From an uncultured Pseudomonadota bacterium (GTDB lineage: Bacteria; Pseudomonadota; Alphaproteobacteria; RUG11792), in NCBI GenBank assembly GCA_902769055.1, contig CACXNL010000004.1, positions 76,120-140,119 of the forward strand: DNA of 64,000 nt, in the 5' to 3' direction. The position numbers and the translations under genes are program-made. Below, one piece after another: positions 46,362 to 55,111 of the stretch. Position 1 is the stretch's first letter. Each line of letters begins with the position of its first letter. The notes beneath the pieces were generated by a model. The model had not been told where the DNA came from, did no database searches, and worked only from the letters and a program-made list of their open reading frames with translations.

Positions 46362-48170
46362 TCAAAACGCCTGCCCAGCACTTAGGTATAGGTTGTATCT
46401 GGAATCTACGTGTTTTCCATTTTTTGTTTTACGTATTTTTGTTGGAAGAGCGATGTCGAAACGTATCAGCGCAAGCGATGTGTAGTATCTCATCCCGATA
46501 CCGTATCCAAACAAAAGTTTTTTTAGTGGACTTGTTATCTTTTTCGTATATACGTTGCCACCTTCGAGGAAAGTTACGAACCCCAGACTATCCGATACCC
46601 TGACGCGTGGCTCAATGCCTATTTCAAACATAGATTCTCCGCCGAGAGGTTTACCTATCGGAACATTATTTTTGTTCTTTTCACCAATATCGCTGAAATT
46701 TCCAAGTTTTTGATATCCATATCCCCTAACTGAATTTGCACCACCTGCAAAAAATAGCTTATCGCGGGGAATTTTGTGATTTTTATTTCTGATTATTGAG
46801 CCATATTTCGAATAAACAGCTACAATAAGTATATTCTTAAATTTGTTCTGTTTGAATGGAATATATATTGAGGCTTTTCCGGTAAAGATTGTTATATTGT
46901 TTGAATTTCCAACGTATGGAGTTAACATGGCTTGGCATCGTATACCTTTTTGTGGATCCAGATATTCATCAGTTGTATCGAATCTTATGCCAATCGGGAT
47001 GCCTGCAGCGCTGAAAACCACATCTTCGTTTGTGATTTTGTCGTGAGTTTTTGACTTTTCGGCACACAACCCAAGTCCTGCATGAAATTTTGTGCCAAAG
47101 GTCTGCCATAGCATACTTTCAGCACCTACTTTTCTTGCATTGTACGCATCCTCTTTCTCTCGCGTGTGAAAAAGCTGGTTTGATAGTCGTTGCCTTTTAT
47201 GGAACAAATCGGGGACATCATACTTTATTCTGGCGTATCTATTTTCTTTTGAAGCGTCTACGCTCGCTGAAAAACTGGCGCCTTTTCCATTTATGTTGTA
47301 GTGCGTCCAAGAAAGCAAGATACCGAATTTCTCGGATGTCCCATATTTCAATCCTGCTGAAATTTCTCTAAGAAGCGCTTCTTCGATGTCTACAATTAGT
47401 ACTGTATGCACGACATTTTGATCCATTGCATCTTTATGTGGAGTGTCGAGCGTTGTCGAGATTTTCGAAAAAATTCTACTGGACATGAGATCGTTTTTCA
47501 TTTCATCTATTTTTCTGCGATCGTAAATGTCGCCGTCTTCCCACGATATTCTGTTCCGAATAAATGGCTCCAGGAGTTTGGGATCTTTTTTTGATTTAAT
47601 ATTTACAACTGTTTTATCTATTATAACCTTACCATTTAATTCTGCTTCATAAATAGCCTTTATTTTTTTTGTTGTTCTGTTTATTTTTAATTTCGGGGCG
47701 GCTACTTTTACAAACGCAAATCCTTTATCCCTCAAGAAATCCGCGATTTTTTCTCCTCCGTCAGAAAGCTGCTTTGTATCGGTGTATGAATTACGCGCGA
47801 TTCCGATCAAATCAAAAACTTGCTTTACCTTTATTCCAGATCTGTAATTTTTTTGATCAACATAAATTAAGCGTACATCATCAAACTTATACCTTTCATT
47901 TAATTTAATATCAAAAATTGCATTTACTTTTGCGAACGATGGCTTTATCTCGGCGTCAAAAAAGCCGTACGAAGCTAATATTTGCTTTATGATTTTTCGA
48001 TCGCGCTTCAATTTAAATTCAGATGAAATAGAGCCCTCTGAGATATCCGACCAATCTGAAAGCTGAGATTTTATTAAAGTTAAAATTTCTTTATCTTGGA
48101 TCCCGTTTATAGTTGCCGCATACCCAGAGGCTATTATGAACAGGGGTATAAGGAACTTAAAAAACTTCAA
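46362..48170 (-). CDS. tamA: TamA/BamA-family outer-membrane protein (Omp85)
   Basis: Outer-membrane barrel involved in membrane-protein or lipid traffic. Signal peptide MKFFKFLIPLFIIASGYA, POTRA-like domains (about 20-270), then a 16-strand-type barrel containing the RGY motif in GGANSVRGYGYQKLG and ending in the aromatic C-terminal strand (YNLYLSAGQAF). 602 residues, close to TamA rather than the roughly 770-residue BamA. The start is TTG. No tamB in the window. Confidence 0.85.
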   Translation of the reverse strand: MKFFKFLIPLFIIASGYAATINGIQDKEILTLIKSQLSDWSDISEGSISSEFKLKRDRKIIKQILASYGFFDAEIKPSFAKVNAIFDIKLNERYKFDDVRLIYVDQKNYRSGIKVKQVFDLIGIARNSYTDTKQLSDGGEKIADFLRDKGFAFVKVAAPKLKINRTTKKIKAIYEAELNGKVIIDKTVVNIKSKKDPKLLEPFIRNRISWEDGDIYDRRKIDEMKNDLMSSRIFSKISTTLDTPHKDAMDQNVVHTVLIVDIEEALLREISAGLKYGTSEKFGILLSWTHYNINGKGASFSASVDASKENRYARIKYDVPDLFHKRQRLSNQLFHTREKEDAYNARKVGAESMLWQTFGTKFHAGLGLCAEKSKTHDKITNEDVVFSAAGIPIGIRFDTTDEYLDPQKGIRCQAMLTPYVGNSNNITIFTGKASIYIPFKQNKFKNILIVAVYSKYGSIIRNKNHKIPRDKLFFAGGANSVRGYGYQKLGNFSDIGEKNKNNVPIGKPLGGESMFEIGIEPRVRVSDSLGFVTFLEGGNVYTKKITSPLKKLLFGYGIGMRYYTSLALIRFDIALPTKIRKTKNGKHVDSRYNLYLSAGQAF

Positions 48171-48417
48171 TTATGCTTCTGTTTCCATAACTATCTAACT
48201 CAGAGTGTACCAATCTCTTTCAGGATTTGCATAAGTGTTTATTTCTAAAACAGAGTGCTATGTTTTCATAGGGTTGTGTATACAAATGTGATATTTTGGC
48301 GAGAATAGAGATGTTTTTGAGACATATAAATATTTGTGCGTTTTAATGGATAATTTATTCATTTAATTTACTTCGAATTGTGCGTTGTGAGTTTCTTCTG
48401 ATATAATCAAGATAAGG

Positions 48418-49188
48418 ATGAAATTGCAGAACGGCGGGTTTATGGTCGATCCGATGTCTTCGTTTTTGGTGAAAGATATCGTGCCGATGAGCATACTTGG
48501 GGTGGATGTATCCGTAACAAATTCCTCAGTTTTTATGTTTCTTGTCGTTGCTGCGATTTGCGGAGTATTGTGGTTTGCCACGATAGACCATGGGATTGTT
48601 CCGACGAAGTTGCAAGTCGTTGCTGAAAAAGCATTTTTCTTCGTCGGTGGAATTGTGAAATCGAATGCCGAGAAAAAGGGTATTGAGTTGTTTCCATACA
48701 TGTTGGCGCTGTTTTTGTTCATAATGATTGGGAACATCGTGGGTCTTTTTCCGTTTGCGTTTTCGTATACCAGTCAGCTGTGCGTAACGATCGGTATGGC
48801 ACTGATGGTCTTTTTCGCTTCAATTGTAGTCGGGTTGGTAAATCAAGGGGCGTCTTACTTTAGGCGCTTTTGTCCATCTGGAATTCCAGGATATTTGGTG
48901 CCGTTTTTCGTCATAATCGAACTTTTGTCGTTTATGTTCAGACCGATTAGCCTCGGCATTCGGTTGTTTGCCAATATGGTTTCTGGGCATATAATGATTG
49001 AAGTGATAGCTGGGTTTGCCGCTTCTATAGCCGGCGTTGCCGCGTTTTCATATTTTTCGGTGGTACCGGTGGCGGTAAATGTGGCATTAAACCTTTTTAA
49101 GTTTGTTGTGTGCATGCTTCAGGCTTATGTTTTCGTCGTTTTGTCATGTATGTATTTGTCTGAGTCGCTGGAACCTCAGGCGCATTAG
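48418..49188 (+). CDS. atpB: ATP synthase F0 a subunit
   Basis: Integral-membrane half-channel subunit. The essential arginine lies in PISLGIRLFANMVSGH, and VDVSVTNSSVFMFLV and the terminal FVVLSCMYLSE helices are typical. 256 residues. The start could be the ATG at 48418 or at 48442 (VDPMSSFL); the latter matches family N-termini better. First of the F0 unit atpB-E-F'-F, with dnaB attached. Confidence 0.95.
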   Translation: MKLQNGGFMVDPMSSFLVKDIVPMSILGVDVSVTNSSVFMFLVVAAICGVLWFATIDHGIVPTKLQVVAEKAFFFVGGIVKSNAEKKGIELFPYMLALFLFIMIGNIVGLFPFAFSYTSQLCVTIGMALMVFFASIVVGLVNQGASYFRRFCPSGIPGYLVPFFVIIELLSFMFRPISLGIRLFANMVSGHIMIEVIAGFAASIAGVAAFSYFSVVPVAVNVALNLFKFVVCMLQAYVFVVLSCMYLSESLEPQAH

Positions 49189-49201
49189 AGAGGAGAGAAT
49201 A

Positions 49202-49429
49202 ATGGATGCAGGTGCAGCAAAATTGATAGGAGCCGGAATATCGGTGATAGCGTTGTTTGGCGTAGGTATGGGGCTGGGCAATTTGTTTTCGTCGCTCATA
49301 CAATCGATAGCTCGAAATCCAAGCGCTAAGAACGACTTGGTGTCGACCGGAATGTTGTGTTTTGCTTTGATAGAGTCGATAGCGTTGTTGGCGTTCGTTG
49401 TCGCAATGATAATACTTTTCACGGCGTAA
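49202..49429 (+). CDS. atpE: ATP synthase F0 c subunit
   Basis: Proteolipid ring subunit of 75 residues with two membrane helices joined by the polar loop ARNPSAK. The ion-binding carboxylate is Glu in FALIESIALLAF. A Ser follows this Glu, as in sodium-type rings, but the first-helix glutamine of sodium rings is a Leu here (GMGLGN), so proton use is more likely. ATG at 49202 behind AGAGGAGAGAAT. Confidence 0.96.
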   Translation: MDAGAAKLIGAGISVIALFGVGMGLGNLFSSLIQSIARNPSAKNDLVSTGMLCFALIESIALLAFVVAMIILFTA

Positions 49430-49432
49430 ACG

Positions 49433-49870
49433 ATGCTTCCTCAGCTGGATTTTTCGCATTACACGTCGCAATTATTTTGGCTTCTGGTGTGTTGCGCCGT
49501 GCTTGTGGTGGCAATAAGGAGGGTATTTGTTCCCAGGATGAACGCAATTATTCAACGACGTGACGATGCTATATCGAGGGATGAAGCGGAGGTGGCGGAA
49601 CTCGAACGGAAAGTAAACGAGTTGAAGCAAGACGTAATACGGATAAGAGAAGATGCGTTAAACGATGAAAGAGCGAAGATGGCGGAATTAGCACAGCGGA
49701 AAGAAGAAATGCTGTCAGAACAGCTATGCAACATAAAGCGAGAACATGATGAGATGATGAGACAGTATAGAATGCAACGTGATGCCGAAGTGGCAAAGGT
49801 AAAGAGTGAGTCGCAGATGGTTGATGCACTAGTGCAAATTGCTATGGTAAAGCTGAAGGGAGAACGATAG
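49433..49870 (+). CDS. atpF': ATP synthase F0 b' subunit
   Basis: Peripheral stalk. N-terminal MLPQLDFSHYTSQLFWLL is the alphaproteobacterial b' signature, with one membrane helix followed by a long charged coiled coil. 145 residues. Starts 3 bases after atpE and ends directly at atpF. Confidence 0.93.
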   Translation: MLPQLDFSHYTSQLFWLLVCCAVLVVAIRRVFVPRMNAIIQRRDDAISRDEAEVAELERKVNELKQDVIRIREDALNDERAKMAELAQRKEEMLSEQLCNIKREHDEMMRQYRMQRDAEVAKVKSESQMVDALVQIAMVKLKGER

Positions 49871-50368
49871 ATGGAACTGATGGGTGAGCAGACATTTTTG
49901 ATAATCAGCTTCGTTATAGCGGGATGTGTTTTATACAAGTGTGCATATAGCCGGCTGAATGGTTATTTGAATAAGTCAATAAAGATAATCGGGGACAAAA
50001 TACGGGAGGCTCGTGAGAAGAAAAGTACGTTAGATGCAGAAAAAGCAGGGCTTCGAGATGAGATAAAAAGCGCTTTGGAAGAAGCCCAAAAAGCACGAGA
50101 AGCTCTTAGCAAAAAAGCAGAAGAGGTGATTGCGCTGGGTAATGAGGAAGTATCTGAAAAAATAGAGGAGAAACGACAGGAATATGAGACGGCGCAAGCG
50201 CGGTATCAGAAAGGCATTTTAGCAAATATCAAAAAGAAGTATATAACGATCATTATAAGTAGAATAAAAGAAAAATTTTCAAGTTTAAAAGACGATACGA
50301 AATTTCAGGATGTGGCAATTACTAACTCATTAGATATGCTGGAAGAATATATTTCGAATAAGCGATGA
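49871..50368 (+). CDS. atpF: ATP synthase F0 b subunit
   Basis: Second peripheral stalk subunit. N-terminal membrane helix (FLIISFVIAGCVLY), then a long Glu/Lys-rich coiled coil. 165 residues. Sequence is poorly conserved, so the assignment leans on length, topology and gene order. Its stop overlaps the dnaB start in ATGA. Confidence 0.9.
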   Translation: MELMGEQTFLIISFVIAGCVLYKCAYSRLNGYLNKSIKIIGDKIREAREKKSTLDAEKAGLRDEIKSALEEAQKAREALSKKAEEVIALGNEEVSEKIEEKRQEYETAQARYQKGILANIKKKYITIIISRIKEKFSSLKDDTKFQDVAITNSLDMLEEYISNKR

Positions 50369-51786
50369 GTGACAAGACTTTACATAATTACGAAGTTGAG
50401 CAATCGCTTTTGGGAGCATTGATATTAGATAATTCAAATATAGATGAAATACCAACAACTTTTCAGTCGCGGTATTTTGCAGCTGAGCTGCATCAAACGA
50501 TATATGACGTTATAAACAAAATACGAAACGAAGGCTCTATAGCTGATCCGATAACAATAACAAATAGATTAAAAAACGATGAACAATTCAATAAATCTGG
50601 AGGGCAACAGTATCTGATAGATTTGGTGGATACAGTGATAGGTGTATATAACACAACTGAATATGCACGAATAATACAAGATTTATATCTTCGGCGCCAG
50701 GTAGTCGAAATTAGTGAACAAAGCATAAATGAAGCGAGGACATTAGCGAATACCGAAAATGGGCAAGACGTTATAGAGTATGCCGAAAAGCAGTTATACG
50801 AATTGTCGGACGAGCTTGCTGGGGCTGGACGCTTGGTTGCGTTTAGAGAAGCGCTGAGTACCTCTGTGGAAAATGCAGCGAAAGCCTGGCAACACAAAGG
50901 AAGTATTATAGGTGTAACATCGGGTTTCCATTATCTAGATCGCATATTAGGTGGATTTCAAAACTCGGATTTAATAATTCTCGCCGGTCGCCCCTCTATG
51001 GGAAAAACGGCGTTGGCAACTGGAATAGCTTTGAATGCAGCAAAAGCCAGGTTAAAGAACAAAAGCGGGGGCGCTGGTGTCGTATTTTTTTCGTTAGAAA
51101 TGTCGTCAGAACAGTTGGCAACTCGGATTTTGGCGATAGAGTCCGGTGTACCATCTGATAAGATACGTCGTGGTGAAATTCCTAAGGAGGCTTTTGATAA
51201 ATTTGCGGCTATCAGTCAAGAGCTGAACGATCTGGATTTTTATATAGAGGATACCTCGAGTCTTTCGGTAACTCAGATACGTAACAAGGCGCGAAAATTA
51301 AAAAGGCAGAAGGACATAGGTCTTGTTGTCATAGATTATTTGCAGCTAATAAGTGCATCCAGCGGTTCAAAAAATAGAAATGAGAATAGAGTGCAGGAGA
51401 TTTCGGAAATAACGAGAACTTTGAAAAGTATAGCGAAGGAATTAAATGTGCCCGTTTTGGCACTTTCGCAATTATCGCGTGCCGTCGAGCAAAGAGACGA
51501 CAAGAAGCCTCAACTCTCAGATTTGCGTGAGTCTGGCTCGATTGAACAAGATGCCGACGTTGTTATGTTTGTTTTCAGAGAAGAATATTATAAAGAGCGG
51601 AAAGAGCCCGCAAAAGGTTCAGAAGCGCACGATAAATGGCAAACTGAAATAGAGGCTGTGAAAAATAAGGCGGAAGTCATAGTAGCAAAGCAGCGCCAGG
51701 GACCGGTCGGTAATATTGAACTATATTTCGATGGCTCATTAACTCGTTTCGGAGATCTAATGAAGTCAGGCACAGCATTTAAGTAA
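50365..51786 (+). CDS. dnaB: Replicative DNA helicase DnaB
   Basis: Hexameric fork helicase. N-terminal DnaG-interacting domain (NYEVEQSLLGALI), then a RecA-like motor with Walker A GRPSMGKTALA, Walker B VVIDYLQLI and the arginine-finger region SDLRESGSIEQDAD. 473 residues. It is fused into the atpBEF'F transcript by a 4-base overlap, an unusual association. Confidence 0.97.
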   Translation: MSDKTLHNYEVEQSLLGALILDNSNIDEIPTTFQSRYFAAELHQTIYDVINKIRNEGSIADPITITNRLKNDEQFNKSGGQQYLIDLVDTVIGVYNTTEYARIIQDLYLRRQVVEISEQSINEARTLANTENGQDVIEYAEKQLYELSDELAGAGRLVAFREALSTSVENAAKAWQHKGSIIGVTSGFHYLDRILGGFQNSDLIILAGRPSMGKTALATGIALNAAKARLKNKSGGAGVVFFSLEMSSEQLATRILAIESGVPSDKIRRGEIPKEAFDKFAAISQELNDLDFYIEDTSSLSVTQIRNKARKLKRQKDIGLVVIDYLQLISASSGSKNRNENRVQEISEITRTLKSIAKELNVPVLALSQLSRAVEQRDDKKPQLSDLRESGSIEQDADVVMFVFREEYYKERKEPAKGSEAHDKWQTEIEAVKNKAEVIVAKQRQGPVGNIELYFDGSLTRFGDLMKSGTAFK

Positions 51787-51808
51787 AATGCTATCAAACA
51801 TTCAAGGT

Positions 51809-52045
51809 CTACTCGTCCACTACTGTAAAGCAAGTGGTTCCATCGGTATAGATGAAGCCTTCAGTTATATCAATGGATACTGCATTTGCGCCATCGGGCA
51901 TATATGACACGCTGCCAAAAATTTTCGCCATGTAGGGCTGATGTCGAGGCAAAATAGTGACTTTCCCATTTGCAGTTTCAACGTTAATTTGTGAAACCTC
52001 TCCCTCGTATATTTTCTTTTCGTTACATATCAAAAGTAGCTTCAT
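51809..52045 (-). CDS. atpC: ATP synthase F1 epsilon subunit, beta-domain only
   Basis: 78 residues corresponding to the N-terminal beta-sandwich of epsilon (VSQINVETANGKVTILPRHQ and GFIYTDGTTCFTVVDE). The C-terminal helical pair, which in other bacteria inhibits ATP hydrolysis, is missing. It is detached from atpHAGD (44 kb away) and convergent with the atpBEF'F-dnaB unit, upstream of nothing on its own strand. Confidence 0.85.
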   Translation of the reverse strand: MKLLLICNEKKIYEGEVSQINVETANGKVTILPRHQPYMAKIFGSVSYMPDGANAVSIDITEGFIYTDGTTCFTVVDE

Positions 52046-52054
52046 ACATCACCT

Positions 52055-52729
52055 CTAAAAATCAAGATTTTTGTAATTTTCCGCCGGCGGTATCTGCGGC
52101 AGATTGTCGTGCAACAAGCTCCTAAAACTTGGTCTCGACTTTATACGAACGTACCAATCCTTCACGAGTTCATACTTCTTCCACTGAATAATTCCGAAAT
52201 AATCCAGCACAGAAATCAGCGAAGCTGTCGTTATATCCGCAATAGAAAACTCCTTTCCGGCAAGCCAATTACGCCTGTCAACAAACCAGGCTATATATTC
52301 CATATAATTGCTCAATTTCGCTCCAGCAGTTCGAATGCGGTCTGGGTTCGGGCTTTTTTCAGCGTCCTTCACAAAGCGCTTCAGTATTCGCTCATGGACT
52401 ACAGGATAATATACTTCCTTATAGAAAACATTATCAGCCCAATCTGCTATTTTACGAGCTTCAACACGCTGTCTATAATCGGCACCTATCAGTGGTATAT
52501 CTGGATACACCTCATCCAAATACTCACGTATCGTCGAATTTCCATAGGCAACGACGCCGTTTGTATCAATCAATACTGGCACTTCACCCGAAATATTATG
52601 CTCGAGTAACTCATCGGACGGGTTCCATGGAGTTTCGTATACCATTTCATAATCCAACTGTTTTTCCGCGAGGATTACCCTCACTGCTCGCGATAAACCT
52701 GACAATGGATACTGAAACAATCTACGCAT
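52055..52729 (-). CDS. Glutathione S-transferase-family protein
   Basis: N-terminal thioredoxin-like domain (LSGLSRAVRVILAEKQLDYE, then SGEVPVLIDTNGVVAYGNSTI with the glutathione gamma-Glu contact ES/NS region) and a C-terminal all-helical domain (WLAGKEFSIADITTASLISVLDYFG). 224 residues. Substrate unknown. It lies between frr and atpC on the minus strand with 3-10 base gaps. Confidence 0.88.
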   Translation of the reverse strand: MRRLFQYPLSGLSRAVRVILAEKQLDYEMVYETPWNPSDELLEHNISGEVPVLIDTNGVVAYGNSTIREYLDEVYPDIPLIGADYRQRVEARKIADWADNVFYKEVYYPVVHERILKRFVKDAEKSPNPDRIRTAGAKLSNYMEYIAWFVDRRNWLAGKEFSIADITTASLISVLDYFGIIQWKKYELVKDWYVRIKSRPSFRSLLHDNLPQIPPAENYKNLDF

Positions 52730-52732
52730 TTT

Positions 52733-53308
52733 CTATATCTGCATTATATCTTTCTGCTTCGCTTCCAAAAGGCTATCAATCTTTTGGGTATATTCATTCG
52801 TCAAGGTCTGGACGTCATCAGACAAACGCTTCATATCGTCTTCGCTTATTTCGCCCCCCTTCTCCTGCTTTTTTACTGCGTCCATAGCATCGCGCCTGAT
52901 ATTTCTCACAGCCACCTTCGCTTCCTCAGCATACTTCGCAGCTAATTTCGACAACTCCTGGCGTCTCTCTTCGGACAAAGGTGGAATTGGCACTCGTACA
53001 GTCTGTCCATCTGAACTTGGATTTAAATTTGCGCTACTTTCTCGTATTGCTTTTTCAACGCTTTTCACCAAGCTTCTATCCCAAACATTGACGACAAGCA
53101 TCCTCGCATCTGGCGCTGATATAGTCCCGACCTGGGCTAGCGGCATCATCGAACCGTACGCCTCAACTTTAATCGGCTCTAAAAGCGCGGTCGAAGCTCG
53201 TCCAGCGCGAATACCTGAAACCTCTTTTGAAAAAGTCTCGACCGAAAGCTCCATTTTGGTTTTGTATTGATTTAGCCTAGTATCCAAAATTTCACACGAA
53301 TAACACAC
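52733..53308 (-). CDS. frr: Ribosome recycling factor
   Basis: Splits post-termination ribosomes with EF-G. SGIRAGRASTALLEPIKVEAYGS is the N-terminal signature, followed by the long three-helix-bundle segments (RRQELSKLAAKYAEEAKVAV and RNIRRDA). 191 residues. The start appears to be GTG at 53308; family alignment allows a TTG a few codons in. No tsf or pyrH is adjacent as is common elsewhere. Confidence 0.95.
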   Translation of the reverse strand: MCYSCEILDTRLNQYKTKMELSVETFSKEVSGIRAGRASTALLEPIKVEAYGSMMPLAQVGTISAPDARMLVVNVWDRSLVKSVEKAIRESSANLNPSSDGQTVRVPIPPLSEERRQELSKLAAKYAEEAKVAVRNIRRDAMDAVKKQEKGGEISEDDMKRLSDDVQTLTNEYTQKIDSLLEAKQKDIMQI

Positions 53309-53459
53309 CTAACGTTACTTGAATCCTAACTCGTTCCGGCTCATTTGGCAACTTTCACTGGTCGGATCCCATGAGCCACTACCCCACCTCAACCGCTATT
53401 TAATCCACTCAGTATATTCGGCGCCTTAGCGTTTAATAAACACATTCAGAAGAAACAAT

Positions 53460-53477
53460 CCTACCCTTTAGGGTAGG
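53460..53477 (-). terminator. Hairpin downstream of the glycyl-radical-domain gene
   Basis: CCTACCCT (53460-53467) pairs perfectly with AGGGTAGG (53470-53477). On the minus strand it is followed by ATTGTTTCTTCT. It lies 45 bases past the stop at 53522 and probably ends the tolQRA transcript. Confidence 0.6.
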
Positions 53478-53521
53478 TATCATCTCGTCATCCCTTCTCC
53501 CAAGTTTATGGAGAAACACCA

Positions 53522-53776
53522 TCAATCATTCTTGCTTACACAAGAACAACCATTTTCTGAAAAACATCTTCTATCTTTATATTCGCTCTGCTTTCCCTTG
53601 TTGAATGCTGAGACCGGTCGATAATATCCCATTACTCTAGTCCATACTTCACAATGCACTCTCTCTTCGTTAGGCAATTCGATTGCTTGCTTTTCCACAA
53701 TACTTCCGAAACATCCAAATCCATCACAAATTAAGTCTACACCAATCCGTCTTTTAGCGAAAGTTATATTTTGCAT
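53522..53776 (-). CDS. Free-standing NrdD-type glycyl-radical domain protein
   Basis: 84 residues. Residues 42-62 carry the C-terminal glycyl-radical loop of class III ribonucleotide reductases: CEVWTRVMGYYRPV with Gly50 in the radical position, then FNKGK and SEYKDRRCF. In full-length NrdD this segment is fused behind the zinc site; the nrdD at 26499-28538 lacks it and ends at the equivalent cysteine. The first 40 residues (CDGFGCFGSIVEKQAIELP) are not NrdD-like and may dock it. GrcA/YfiD is a known analogue for pyruvate formate-lyase, but its loop differs. It begins 20 bases after tolA on the same strand. Motif recognition is strong; function as a split subunit is inference. Confidence 0.85.
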   Translation of the reverse strand: MQNITFAKRRIGVDLICDGFGCFGSIVEKQAIELPNEERVHCEVWTRVMGYYRPVSAFNKGKQSEYKDRRCFSENGCSCVSKND

Positions 53777-53796
53777 TATGATATAGAACTGTGTCT

Positions 53797-54666
53797 TCAG
53801 AACATATCCTTTGGATTAAAGCTCAATTCAAGATCTTTCCATTCGTTATAGTGATCTTGTGGCAAAGGTAGAGGATTGCATTTTGGATCTAAAACGGCTC
53901 TGTAGGCGTTTTCGGCAGCAGTGCGATAATCCGGATCGGACGCCATTCTATTTTTATCGACTATTTCAGCGCTTGTTACATTTCCTTTCGGATCCAGCTC
54001 CATTTTTATGTCGACTACCAGGTCTTCGGCATTTCTTAGTCCCGCAGGAAAATGCCAGCATTTCCGAATAGTTTGGCGTATCAAATCTATTTGTGTTGCT
54101 GTTAGTACGTCTCCGACTTCTTCCGCTTTTACGCCTGAGTTTTCGTTATCTCCGCTTGCACTTGCGCTGTCTAGAAGACTATTAAATGATTTCTTTGCTA
54201 CTTTTTGATCATTATTTTTGTCTTTTTTATTTCTTTCTAAATTAACAACTGCTTTTTTATCCTCAACTTTTGAATTCTTACCTGCTTTCTTTTCAGATTT
54301 TTTCTTGTCGGTATCTTTTTTTCTTGGTTTCTGCTGCTTTTTCTTTTTATCGATCGCCACCGTTTTTTCTTTTTGTTCTTTAGTTTTTTCTATTTTGTTC
54401 TCCTTTTCTTTCGGACTTTTGTCTGTCTGTGACTTCTGTTGTTCATTTTCCTTTTCATCAATTCTTGCTTTCTTCCTGCTTATTTTTCCTTCTTCGCTAG
54501 AAAGTATTGGGGCTTTGCTTTTTGCTCCTACTTCAACGTAATCAAATACGACGTATCCTTTATCCTTTGTTTTGTGAGAAAACATGCCACCCACATGCAT
54601 ATATGACAGCAAAAGCAACAAGATGTGTAACGCAATAGATATTAGGAATGGAGTTTTAGTTCCCAT
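53797..54666 (-). CDS. tolA: TolA/TonB-family envelope protein
   Basis: One N-terminal membrane helix (FLISIALHILLLLLSYMHV), a long Lys/Glu-rich helical domain (about 60-165), then a C-terminal TonB/TolA-like domain (TATQIDLIRQTIRKCWHFP, VDIKMELDPKGNVTSAEIVD). 289 residues. Spans the periplasm and couples the TolQR motor to the outer membrane. Overlaps tolR by 11 bases. TolA is chosen over TonB by context and length. Confidence 0.88.
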   Translation of the reverse strand: MGTKTPFLISIALHILLLLLSYMHVGGMFSHKTKDKGYVVFDYVEVGAKSKAPILSSEEGKISRKKARIDEKENEQQKSQTDKSPKEKENKIEKTKEQKEKTVAIDKKKKQQKPRKKDTDKKKSEKKAGKNSKVEDKKAVVNLERNKKDKNNDQKVAKKSFNSLLDSASASGDNENSGVKAEEVGDVLTATQIDLIRQTIRKCWHFPAGLRNAEDLVVDIKMELDPKGNVTSAEIVDKNRMASDPDYRTAAENAYRAVLDPKCNPLPLPQDHYNEWKDLELSFNPKDMF

Positions 54667-55111
54667 TATTTTTCCTATCTTTTTTGTAGTTATTCTTAGT
54701 AAGAGTATCAGCTTCGGATATTAGCGAGACTTTGCCTGCCCCCGACGATGAGATAACCCCCATAATTTGCACAACTTCTCCGTATTGCAAATTTTTGTCG
54801 CCACGTATGTATATAGTGTTACTTTTACTGTTCGCCAAAATTGAGGGGAGTTTCTTTATTAAGTCATCTAAGGATATCTCCGCTTCTTCAATGTAAAGTT
54901 TCGAATCTTTATTTATCGATATCACAACTGGTGGAGTTTTCGTATCATTCAGTGATGCTGCCTGCGTCTTGGGCAAGTCGACTGGTACCCCGACATTTAA
55001 AACTGGCACCGTTATCATAAAAATTATTATAAGAACCAACATCACTTCGACAAGTGGCGCGACGTTTATGTACGTGCTTTTCGGTTCCCTGCGGTATTTC
55101 CTATTGTTCAT
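54656..55111 (-). CDS. tolR: TolR/ExbD-family motor protein
   Basis: Single-helix inner-membrane protein with the essential Asp/Glu position in NVAPLVEVMLVLIIIFMITVP. Here the usual Asp of P(L/F)xDVxLVLL reads Glu (LVEVMLVL), a conservative change. A periplasmic domain follows (IYIRGDKNLQYGEVVQIM). 151 residues from the ATG at 55111; the frame extends upstream inside tolQ. Translation coupled to tolQ. Confidence 0.9.
   Translation of the reverse strand: MNNRKYRREPKSTYINVAPLVEVMLVLIIIFMITVPVLNVGVPVDLPKTQAASLNDTKTPPVVISINKDSKLYIEEAEISLDDLIKKLPSILANSKSNTIYIRGDKNLQYGEVVQIMGVISSSGAGKVSLISEADTLTKNNYKKDRKNNGN

Noticed and set aside
49202..49429. Sodium-type c ring from the Glu-Ser pair
   Set aside because: The first-helix Gln needed for sodium coordination is a Leu, so the Ser alone is not enough evidence.
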